32,004 bases of DNA from Pigoraptor chileana (Eukaryota > Opisthokonta > Filasterea): positions 5,972 through 37,975 of the forward strand of contig CALSCR010002551.1 in assembly GCA_943704495.1 (NCBI GenBank). Direction: 5' to 3'. Position numbers and translations under genes: made by a program. Shown here one piece after another: positions 1 to 10,647 of this stretch. Below the pieces are notes generated by a model. It saw only the letters and a program-made list of their open reading frames with translations, was not told the DNA's origin and ran no database searches. Position 1 is the first letter of the stretch; each line of letters begins with the position of its first letter.

Positions 1-1
1 A

Positions 2-3000
2 TCTGGAGTGCCAAAGTTTGTTGATGTGGACGAGTGCACGTACTATTTCGAGTGGGAGACGAGCGCCGCGTGTCCCGTGGGCGGGCCGGTGACCGGGGAT
101 GGCTGCAGAGTGGAGAATCCCGAGACAGGCGAGGCGTACGATTTGAGCGCTCTCAAGCGAGTGTCTGGCAGCGCAGATGGTGACTATACGATTGTGGCCG
201 ATGGGTACACGTACGAGTTCAATGTATGCGGTGCGCTTGTGGACAAGTCAGCGTGCGGCGGCAATGGGAATGCGGGTGGATGCCAGACGAAGGAAGGGGC
301 TGCGGACCGTGTGTTGGGTGTGTTTACGGACGATCTGGAGCTTCGGGACGGCGAACTGTATCTGGTGTACACTGGAGGCGAAGCGTGTCACAAGGGAACT
401 GACAATGAGGTCGATCGGTCCGTGTCTATTCATTTTGTGTGCGACACAACTGTGAACGGGAATGGGTCGCCGGTGTTCGTTGGGGAGTCGAAGGACATCT
501 GCCAGTACAATCTCGAATGGCGCACAAAATCTGCGTGTGCGACGTCTGCGGAGATTGAATGCGACGCCATTGACCTTGTTACGAAGGACGAGTATGACCT
601 GTCGGCCTTGTCGAAGGGGAGCGGGGGATGGGATGTTGTGGATGCGACTGGGCAGGGGAATAAGTTCAAGGTGAATGTATGCCGGTCTCTCGGGAAGATT
701 GCGGGTACGACGTGCGCATGGGGTGCCGGCGTGTGCGGGAACCTGACCGATGGGTTCTGGAATGTGGACTTTGGGAAGCCTGGGACGCCGATAGCGAAGG
801 ATGGTGTTATTTCGCTTGTGTACGAGAACGGCGGGAAGTGCCCTGGGGACGACTCTGACGTTGTGCGGTCGGTGTTTTCACTGACGTGCAAGCCGGGGAC
901 GATTGGAGTGCCAAAGTTTGTTGGAGTGGACGAGTGCACGTATAATTTCGAGTGGGAGACGAGCGCCGCGTGTCCCGTGGGCGGGCCGGTGACCGGGGAT
1001 GGCTGCAGCGTTACGGACCTAGTCACAGGAGAGACATACGATTTGTCTAAGCTACGCAGGCGTCCGGGTGTGGATGAGCAGGATTATACGGTGGCTGCGG
1101 GTGTGTATACTTACGAATTCAACGTGTGTGGGGGTCTTATTGATGGCACGTCGTGTGGCAGCAATGCCGGTGCCGGTGCGTGCCAACATGCGGAGGGCAA
1201 GTCTGATCACGTAGTTGGTCTCTGGAACGATGACCCTGAGCTGCGTGACGGAGAATTGTACCTTGTCTATACGGACGGCGATTCGTGTCACAAGGGAACT
1301 GAGGGCGAGGTGAACCGGTCCCTTGCAATCCACTTTGTGTGCGATTCAGCTGCAGGCATTGGGGAGCCTATTCTAGTCACCGAGAACAAAGAAGTGTGCC
1401 AGTACCTGTTTGAGTGGCGCACGGCGTCGGCTTGCGCACGGGGGGCTTCTGTCGAGTGTGCAGTCGAGGACGATCTCACGGGCCATCAGTATGATCTCAG
1501 CCGCCTGTCGAATGCGACGGGTGGGTGGAATGTCATTGACGCCACAGGACACAATTCTCACATTCGCATCAACCTATGCCGCCCTCTCGGAAGGAAGGCC
1601 ATGGGCACGTGCCCACCGTCGTCTGGAGTATGCGGAGACCTCGTTGGCATATCGTCACTCAACCTTGGGAACCCTGCGGAGCTGTCTGCACGGGATGGTG
1701 TTGTGGTCGCCCGCTACGAAAATGGCTCAGTATGTCCAACGGATCCCTATGACACAATTGAGACTGTCCTGACGCTCACTTGCCGCCCTGGTTCGCTGGG
1801 TGCACCCAAATTCCTGGGCCTCTCAGACTGTCTTGCGCGCTTTGTCTGGGAGACCGAAGCTGCGTGCGCAGTTGCCGGACCGACAGTGGGAGCCAACTGC
1901 CTGGTCGCGGACCCCGAGTCTGGCGCTCTCTACGATCTCGGGGGCCTGCAGCAGGTTCGCGGCGGAGCATACACGGTCAGTGGCGACGGATTCACGTACT
2001 CCCTCAATATTTGTGGCAGCATTGCGAAGGACGGCATGTGCGGGGCCTACAAGGGTGCCGGTGGCTGCCAAACGGATACGCGAACGGGAGTGCAGCGGCT
2101 CCTAGGCGTGTTTAACGAAGCGCCCGTATTGATGGACGGTGAGCCCTATCTCATCTACAGGGGCGGAGAGCCATGCCACAAAGGCACGGAAAAGGAGACG
2201 AACCGCACAATGACAATCCATTTTGTGTGCGACCCGACGGCCAAGGCTGACAGCATGCCCATTTTCATTGGCGAGGCAAAAGATGTTTGCCAATACGACT
2301 TCGTCTGGCGGACTCGCTTGGGCTGTGCGGTTGACACTGACTTTGAGTGCTTCGTGGCTGACTATGCAAAAGGCCTGCAGTACGACCTGTCTGACCTGAC
2401 CCGCGACGAGGACGAAACGAACTGGAAGGGATTCAATCCAAGCGATCCATCGGCAAAGTTTATCCTGAATGTGTGCCGCAGCATCAATGCGGCCGATGCA
2501 GGCGGCTGTCCAACTGGCAGCGGCTTGTGCGTGCAGAAGGATGGGAAAAGTTTCTCACTCGGACGACCGACACCACCCACACTAGATGCCGATGGATCGC
2601 TGTCGATGGTGTTTGATTCGCCGGATTCGTGCCCCTTTGGCGATTACGACGTTTACGCCAGCATCAAATTCGGGTGCCTGGCAAACGATGTGGGTCGCCC
2701 AGTGATTGTTGCTTCGGACAACCCTTGCTCGTTTGAGTTTCTGTGGATGACATCGGGTGCATGTCCCGTGCATGCTCCTGTTGTTGGGGCGGACTGCGCC
2801 GTGCGGGATCCCAAGACGGGCGTGCTGCTTGATCTGTCGCCCCTGCGCTCCGCAGCCAGCGATACCGAGATTGTCGTAGGGGGATTTGTGTACCACATCA
2901 ACGTATGCGGGCCCCTCACGGACGGAGACGGTTGCGCGGCGCTCTACACGCAGCGAAATGCAAGCACCACCGGTGCGTGCCAGACAGTCCCGGGCCATCC

Positions 3001-5598
3001 GGAGCTCTCCAAGTCAATGGGTGTATTCACATCGTCGCCCGTCATCGAAGACGACGTGCTTGTGCTTGAGTATGAGGACGGCACACCCTGCCACAATTCG
3101 CATTACAACCGCTCTCTGCGGATTGAATTCACCTGCGACCACACCTCGGAGGGCCGCCCCGTCTTTGTCCGCGAGACGCCCGAGTGCCAGTACGTCTTCT
3201 CGTGGGCATCCTCTGTTGCGTGTGTCGCTCGACAGTACGAATCGGAGTGCATTTACGAGGATGACTCTGGGGATTTGTTTGACTTTTCGCCGTTGTCGCG
3301 ACTTGTCGACCCTTGGGTTGTGCAGGATCCCAAATCAAGCCTCACATATGCAATCAATGTATGCCGCCCGACGGAGGTCGCCGGGTGCCCTTCGACGGCG
3401 GGCGCCTGCATTACTACCTCGAATGCGAACAAGGACCTTGGGGCCGCGTCGTCTGATTTCACACGCAAGGGTGGGCTGCCACACAGCAAACCATTTTTAT
3501 TTATCAGTCTAAGTTAGCCCTAGTTGAGTGTTGACTATCATCGCTGGTCTGTACGATGACCGATTTTGTCGCGTAAACTGACATGAGTCAACCTGCGCCT
3601 GTTTGACCCCCACAGGAGACGTAATCCAACTGGCATACACAGGCGGCGCACCGTGCGACCACCAGCGTGGTCAAATCACCACTACAATCGACTTTGTGTG
3701 CAAAAAGGGTGAACTTGGCGCGCCAGTTTTCATCGATCAAGCCGACGAGTGCTCGTTCCAGTTCCGGTGGGAGACGGCGGCCGCATGCCCCTACACGACC
3801 AGGTTTGTAAGCGGAGCTGCTATGGGTGGCGTTGTATGCATGTGTTTGTTGTCGGCGGTTTGTGAATGCATTGGGGTGTTTGTTTTATGTGCGCTGTATG
3901 TCGTGCACTCAATTTGTGGCTGGCTTTGCGTACTATTTCCGTGATGTTACTTACTGATCATCACCATTACTGTTTCAGGGAGGTTACGGGTGCCGACTGC
4001 AAGGTTAAAGATCCCGTGTCCAAAAACACGTTTGACCTATCTTCGCTGCACACGAGCGGGTGAGTGACGAAAGTGGCGGTGTGTTTGTCAGTGCGTCTGT
4101 TCGCCGTCCTTCGAAGGACGGCATACCATTGCATGTTCGTTCCCAATGAGGTTTGTCTAACCCATTGCCACAATGCATGGCACACCAATGCATTCTATTC
4201 GCTGCCGCAGAGTGGCGGGGTCGGTCAAAGGACCCGACGGCGCATCGTATGCCATCAATATTTGCGGCGATGTCCATGTCGCGGGATCCGCCGTCTCTTC
4301 TGGCATCGGCGTCGTTAAAGTGCCCGCCGGGTCCTCCTCCGCACTTCCGATTGGCGCGACGTCCTCATCCCCTGTTGTGTCTGGTGGGTTTATTGCCTTA
4401 ACATTTTTGGTGCTTTGAAACTGTATGGAATCAGTATTGAAATTGTTGTCGGAACTGTTTGGGACTGTTGTGAGAACTGCCATTGAACTGTGTGGAAGTT
4501 TTTTCAAGTTGTTATTGGCATATTTATTAGGCATCTGTGTCTCAAATGGTGCGGCAATGAACCCACAGCGCATGCATCCCCGCGCGCCGTGGTTTGCGTT
4601 CGCGTTCATGTGGCATCCAGTTGACCTTTGTCTGCTGTCCGTCCCATTTCTTCCCATTCTTCGCGCAGACAACCGGCTGATGTTTACCATGCCCGCACAG
4701 GGTACACAGCCTTGCTTCAGTGGCGGACCCGCCAGCTCGTCCATGGTCTACTTTGAGTGCGATCAATCAGCTGGTGTCCAGGTATGTATCCAAGTGTCTG
4801 TATCGTATGTGTGCGTGTGTGCGTGTGTGCGTGTGTGTGTGTGTGTGTGGGTGTGTGTGTGTGGTGTGTGCCTGTAGATTGGGTCCCGCGTATTAGAAAC
4901 TTCCCTATGTGAAATACATGGCTCCACATAAACGCTGTTTTGCGTCTTGTCCCAGGGATCCCTATCTCTGCAATATGTGTCGTCCCGGTGCCATCACGTG
5001 TTCTTCTGGAAGACTTCTGCGGCGTGCAGGTGAGTCGCGTCGTTCTCTTGTGCCGTTATGCGCCAAAACTGTGGTCTGATTATTTTTGGTTGATTGCTCA
5101 AAAGTTGTATTTGCCGCATCTTTTTTTTTTCAATGTTAAATCGAGTCCATGCTGCTGCTGACGCTGACTTTGAGTCTACATGGATTCTACATTATGTTTT
5201 GTTGGGGCAGTGGAGGGTCAATTGCACCAACATTCACGCCCGCACCGTCGTCGGGCGGTGACGGAGGCGTGCGATTGGGCGCCATCATCGGCACTGTCTT
5301 TGGCGTCCTCGCACTCCTTGTGATGGTGTATCTACTGAGGTCGCCAAGCCGACGGTGAGTACCCTCTGCGACTGTGCTGTTTTGCGATTCTCAATTGTGC
5401 GTTATTCCCCATGTGCTCACATTCTTCGTTCCATGTGACCAACGGTACATGCCAACGCACAGGGCACGTGCTGCTGCTGTTGCCTGCCTGCCGTGCCGTT
5501 TCATCCGAGCGCGCTGCTTCAGTCCTTCCCGCCACAGCGCCGACCTTGAATCGCTGTTGGACGGCGACGACGACGACGACGAGCTGCTTGCCTTGTAG
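2..5598 (+). CDS. Multi-MRH-domain receptor, cation-independent mannose-6-phosphate receptor (IGF2R) type; 5' end outside window
   Basis: Type I membrane receptor that would carry phosphomannosyl lysosomal enzymes between Golgi and endosomes. Exons: 2-3470, 3616-3802, 3979-4059, 4211-4383, 4669-4781, 4956-5029, 5211-5354 and 5463 (or 5523)-5598; all phases agree. Nine complete mannose-6-phosphate-receptor-homology units of about 145 residues follow the closing end of another. Each closes with a C-x-[YF]-x-[FL]-x-W-x-T-x-x-A-C type motif. A Pro/Ser/Gly stalk and one hydrophobic segment (LGAIIGTVFG to VMVYLL, near 5269-5331) precede a short basic tail ending DDDDDELLAL, an acidic-cluster DxxLL signal of the kind GGA adaptors bind. 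Position 8 is a GTG inside a repeat, so no start lies in the window. The first exon is 3.5 kb without interruption, while the last 2 kb holds seven introns. The last acceptor is ambiguous, giving a tail of about 27 or 45 residues. Family assignment is firm; ligand is inferred. Confidence 0.88.
4807..4870 (+). repeat. (GT)n microsatellite in receptor-gene intron
   Basis: Nearly pure GT with scattered GTGC units, inside the intron between exons 4669-4781 and 4956-5029. It begins 25 bp after the donor. Likely length-variable. Confidence 0.9.
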
Positions 5599-6043
5599 TC
5601 AACGATGCAACAGTCGGCTGACTGACTAACTGCCGCACATACCCGCGCACCTGAGCTCCCAGTACCTGCTGTTCCAGCGTTCGTGGTGCCGACTGGCTGG
5701 CCGCACCTTCCTTATTCAGTGCACCCACAGCATTTCGAGCACAATTTAACACCATTTCTAGTAGGAAATTTTGCCACCACAAATATCATTTGTAATTCAG
5801 CGTATTCTTTTGGTTTGCTCAGCGTAATCTCTGTTGTACATCAGCTGCGACCGCCGCCCTCTTCCGGGTGCGGGTATCGCCTACTTTGTTGCTGATAAAG
5901 AAGCGCCTGGCGCACGTTATCTGCAGCCTTTGTTCTCGCGTGAATGGAATGTTGGTCGGCGGTGGTGCTGTCCCATGCAAACGCGTGCCAGTAAGTCTCG
6001 AGAGCCGCCATCCGGCCTATGCTTTCGCCCCTGCCACGCCACG
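5599..6043. other. Convergent intergenic region, receptor gene / UBE2W
   Basis: Contains the 3' ends of two converging genes. I see no further coding exon, RNA gene or repeat. Open frames on both strands here lack recognisable similarity. Confidence 0.6.
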
Positions 6044-6898
6044 TTACACAGTATCGTCGTGGAACGCCCACTTTGTCTTTTTGGGTGACCGCGCGCAATG
6101 GCTGACATATCGGTCGTTGTCCGGGGGCCGCTCCTTGAGCTTGCAGCTGCTGAGCATCGACAGAATGCTCTGGCAGACGGACGAAACGGTAAGCGCGGGG
6201 CTCCATGCACCCTCGGCTCCGTCTGATAACACGCTTATGCACACATGGCCATTGCTGTACACATGAGGATGCACGGGCACGGCGTCCGGCACGAACGTCA
6301 CCTCGGGCGCCTGCGCGGCGATATTGGGGGAATCACATGAACATTTATAATGAGTTTGTTATGCTCGGCCGCCATTCATGTTTCTGAACAACCTTTAAAT
6401 AGAGATATATGAGGCACAAACACAACCGTCAGCCTAGCAGACATCAAGCGCGCCTCTGTCAAGAGACCGGAGCGCACATCCCATTCATACCTCAAACGGA
6501 TAGTTGTCGTTGAAAACAAAACGGAGAGTGAACTTCTCCCCCTCATAGAGCGTTCCAGGCGCACCCTGTAAAACGAGTGCAAGGAGCAACAGCGTCACGG
6601 GACCACTTTGGAAGCGCGGGGTGCCCTTCGAAACACAAATAACAATGCGTGGCAGCTCAAGAATATGAAGCACACGAATACGCAACACGACAACACACCA
6701 GCATGTGGAGCGTCCAGCACTGGAGCGAGTCAGGCACCGAAGCGAGCTTGAAGAATGGGTCCGGGTTCGCCTGAAAATACAAACAGAAGCACCAGCCATG
6801 AGTGCCATAGTCTCAAACACTGCCAGCCGCAGGAAAGAGATGTAGGATTCAAGGCAGTGCCTTGGGCGCTGTGCCCATGGACTCCACAGGACTCCACA

Positions 6899-6933
<35 letters not shown>

Positions 6934-7328
6934 ATGTGGGGAATATTGAGGCAATTGTGCCACCGCTTTTCAACATGACGATCACAGAACACATAAAGCG
7001 ACGTTGAAAGTGCGTCGGTGTGCATAGAAGTTGGAAAGCGAATGTGTGAGAAATGCGGAACATCGCAGTGTCGAGAGTAGACACAAGAGAGAATCAGTGC
7101 TCGGGCCCTGAAGCAATGGCACAGCGACTTAACAGATCGAGCGAGAGGGAGAAGGAGACGAGAACTGAAGCCCCACGTGCGCAGCTATACAAAAAGGGCC
7201 ATTATACGCAAAGGGCTAACACGAGCCACTACAATGGCCCGCAGGTGGCAGTATGCCCCAGTTCACAGTCAATTCACCTGCAGTTCCCGCAATTCAAGCT
7301 GAAGACGGCGCGTTGACGTTTTCGACAT
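6044..7328 (-). CDS. UBE2W: Ubiquitin-conjugating enzyme E2 W
   Basis: E2 enzyme; the family ubiquitinates the alpha-amino group of substrates with disordered N termini. Exons on the minus strand: 7328-7278, 6770-6699, 6565-6491 and 6310-6044, all phase 0, giving 154 residues (human 151). The start MSKTSTRRLQLELRELQ matches the family N-terminal helix. GAPGTLYEGEKF, YPFEAPEVTF, SMLSSCKLKERPPDN and the C terminus KKTKWAFHDDTV follow human UBE2W closely. HPHVYSNGHVC contains the catalytic Cys and shows the UBE2W replacement of the usual HPN motif by HPH. About five extra residues (in LSDGAEGAWSPAL) lie shortly after the catalytic Cys relative to the human protein as I recall it. Intron 1 (6771-7277) carries a sense-oriented copy of the repeat family described at 6839. 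It is divergent from WASHC5, with a 419-bp gap. Confidence 0.93.
6839..6934 (-). repeat. Introner-like repeat, copy in UBE2W intron 1
   Basis: On the minus (coding) strand it reads CT tract, GTGGAGTCCATGGGCACAG, then a degenerate return arm, then CTTGAATCCTACATCT. A 10-nt piece (TGTGGAGTCC) is duplicated at its start. It lies wholly inside intron 1, about 70 bp before the acceptor, and has the same sense as the host gene. The same core is found in four other introns of the window. Confidence 0.85.
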
Positions 7329-7747
7329 TTTCTTCTTTCGTTGTTGTTGCAAAGAACAAGCGTGCAAGCAACTGAGGATCAGTTGTAATTGAGTGCAGAC
7401 GATTACTTTACTTTTTGTTGCGCCAGTTGAGCCGACTTGAAACGATGCCCACATCCAATCACATGCCTTCCACGATCTCGCTTATTTGTAATCACAACAT
7501 CGTCGAATACACAAACGAAAGACAGACAGTCTGTCCAACAAACTCTTCCGTACCCATCCAGGATGCATACACTTCAAATTGCTGCGTTGCCGCATTGAAA
7601 GGGATATTCAACGGCGGTTCGACAGACTGCACAAGCGAGCTTTTGTATTCGTGCGTCCTCGTCCGACGGATTTGGGCTTCATCCACGGCCGTTGTTGGCG
7701 CGTGACCGACCGCTCTCCTCCCGCTCTTGGCAATACCGTCCGTGATA
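7329..7747. promoter_or_regulatory. Divergent upstream region, UBE2W / WASHC5
   Basis: A 419-bp gap between two divergent start codons. A CCAAT box (7454-7458, CCAATCA) is the only recognisable promoter-like motif; a 13-nt inverted repeat ACAGACAGTCTGT lies near 7522. Positions of transcription starts are unknown. Confidence 0.5.
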
Positions 7748-10616
7748 ATGGATTTTCTGGCGGAGAACAACGCGTGCGGACAGACCATTCTGCGTCTTGT
7801 GAGCCGTGGAAACGCAATTATTGCTGAGCTGCTGCGTCTCGGTGATTTCGTGCCACCGGTGTTTCGGTTGGAGACAAAGGATGATCGCGACAAGTACGGG
7901 GACATTCTGATTGACTTCAACTATTTTCGTAACTCGGAGTTTTACGACAACAAGATCGAGTCTTCCGCGGTGCGTTTATCTACACGGACATTATGGGCTC
8001 ACATAGGTGCTACTACTAGTTTATTTTTCCTTCATCGTTGCTCTACTTACTTTCCCTGATGCCTTCTGTGCGTGGGCGTTCTGGTGCAGGATCTCGTGGA
8101 TATTGACGAAGAGTTCAAAGACAACCACCTTGAGATTGTGACGCGCTTCTACCTTGCATTTGAGAGCGTGTACAAGTATGTTGTTGACCTCACTCACTTT
8201 CTTGAAGATCTCGACGAGGGCGTCTTTATTCAGCAGACACTTGAGACGGTGCTGCAGAACACGGACGGAAAGCAGCTTCTGGTGGGTGGCGGCACGGCAG
8301 CTGTGCTGGCAACGGCGTGTGTGTGCCCTTTACTTATCGCTTGTTCGCTTTATGCAGGCGTGGGCTGCAGCTCAGTTATTTGTTCTATGTGGACGGGGAT
8401 GCCTGCCCATGCGGCCAACTGTCTGTTGCTGACGCCTTGCTCCCGGGCTGTTCACATCCTTCGCAGGTCGAGTCGCTCTATCTGTACGGTGTGATGCTGC
8501 TTGTGCTGGATAGCAAGATGGAGGGCCCCGTTCGCGAGCGGATGCTTGTCGCATACAACAGGTCGGTTGCATTCTTGCGTGCACGCACTCCGTTCCACAT
8601 TCACAAATCGCCCGACTGCCTCAACGCCTCCTCACCAATCTTATCGCTTCGTATCCTTTGGTAATGCAGGTATCGCGGTGCACAGGCGAACGAGGCTAAC
8701 ATTGACGAGGTGTGCAAGCTTCTTCGCGGGACCGGCTTTGTTCCCGGCGGCAAGAGACCCCAGGGATATCCCGAGCAGTACTTTAAGCGGGTGCCGCTGC
8801 CCGAGCAGTTTGTGGACATGATCATTGGTCGCCTGCGCTCCGACGACATCTATAACCAGATAAGCGCCTACCCAATGCCCGAGCACCGCAGCACTGCACT
8901 GGCGACACAGGCATCGATGCTCTACGTCATTCTCTACTTTGCGCCAGACATGCTGAACAACCAGCAGTCCAAGATGCGCGAGATAGTCGACAAGCACTTT
9001 CCCGACAACTGGATCGTCTCGGTGTACATGGGCACCACCGTCAACCTCATGGAGGTGTGGGAGCCCTACAAAGCCGCTTCGAAGGCACTCAATAACACAG
9101 TCGAGCAGTCCAACGTCAAGTCGCTGGCGGAGAAGTACATTGGCAAGGTCCAGACTCTGAGCAAGGTACGCTCATGCGCTGCAGCGCGGGGTGGTTGCGA
9201 GCTTGCATGTCAGTCGTTCAATCGTGTGTGTGTCATGTTTTAGTGCTGTCTTTCTGCCGTGTTGTGGCTGCACGGGAATGTATTCCCTGTATACTTTGTT
9301 TTCAAGTGCGATGCAGCTGCTGTTGTACTTGTCGAATATAATGGAAGGCACTCACTCACTGTGTCGTGTGCAACTGATTTGACTATTGACGGTGGCTGGC
9401 AACTCGCTGTGCTCCATTGTGGCGCAGGCTCTGGAAAAGTATCTCACTGAGGGTGTACTCGTCGAGGATCACGTGCTTGATAACGTGCCGAAGCTGATGA
9501 ACTGCATGCGGGAGTGCAATGTAACGATCCGCTGGCTGATGCTGCACACAAACGAGCGGTCAGTCGAGGCGCACCCGCGGTCGAAGAAGATACGCGATGC
9601 GATTGCCGCCCTCGGCTACAACCCGCGTGCCCTATTTGGGCTCATGCTCAACACGGGGCAGTATGAATTCCAGCTGAAGCGGCTGTTCTCCGACCTGCTT
9701 GCGCAGAAGCAGACGCGGTGGGAAACGTGCAAGCGCGAGGGTGTTGAGCGCATGACGGAGCTCGGTGACGTATTCAGCGGAACCAAACCCCTGACTCGCG
9801 TCGAGAAGAACGAAAATCTGCAGGCGTGGTTTCACGAAATGGCCCGCCAAATCGGCTCGTTGGACTACGCAGACTCGACGAGTGCTGGGCGAAAGGTGGT
9901 GCAGCTGATGCAGGCAATGGAGGAGGTCCAGGAGTTTCACCAACTTGAAACATCGCTGCAGATCAAGCAGTTTCTTGCGGAAACGCGCTCGTACCTCCAC
10001 CAGATGATCCGCACGATCAACATCAAGGAAGAGTGGCTCGTCACCATGCAGATTGTGGGCGACCTCTCGTACGCGTGGCAGACGGTCGACGACTTCACGC
10101 CGTATATGCAGGACTCGATCAAGTCGGATCCCTCTATCGTCATCAAGTTGCGCGCCACGTTTCTCAAAATGGCAACGGCTCTCGATTTGCCCCTCGTTCG
10201 CATCAACCAGGCCAACTCTCCTGACCTTCACAGCGTCTCGCAATACTACTCCGGGGAGCTCGTAACGTACGTGCGCAAAGTACTGCAAATCGTCCCCGAG
10301 TCAATGTTTGAGATTTTGAACGAAATTGTGACAATTCAGACGGAAGGAATGCAGGAAGTGCCCACGCGTCTCGACAAGGATAAGATGCGCGACTATGCGC
10401 AGCTCAACGAGCGGTACCAGGTGGCGCGCCTCACGCATAAGATTTCTGTATTCACGGAAGGCATTTTGGCGATGAAGAAGACACTGGTGGGCATCATCCA
10501 GGTCGATCCAAAGCAGCTTCTCGAGGATGGCATTCGCAAGGAGCTCGTGCGCCGCGTGGCGGACGCACTCGACAAGGTATAACAGGTTGCAATGTGTGCT
10601 GACACGAGCGTCATGG

Positions 10617-10647
<31 letters not shown>

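Noticed and set aside
8-10. GTG at position 8 as the start of the receptor gene
   Set aside because: It lies inside a repeat unit, the same sequence recurs internally at 908, and the frame is open to the window edge.
4956-5029. A truncated extra MRH repeat before the membrane segment
   Set aside because: The C-x-x-x-F-F-W-K-T-S-A-A-C motif is the closing strand of the preceding MRH domain, as the order of motifs in OS-9 and CI-MPR shows, so the last domain is complete.
6485-7084. A 199-codon minus-strand frame as a separate gene
   Set aside because: It is one UBE2W exon read through neighbouring introns, including the GA/CT tract of a repeat copy.
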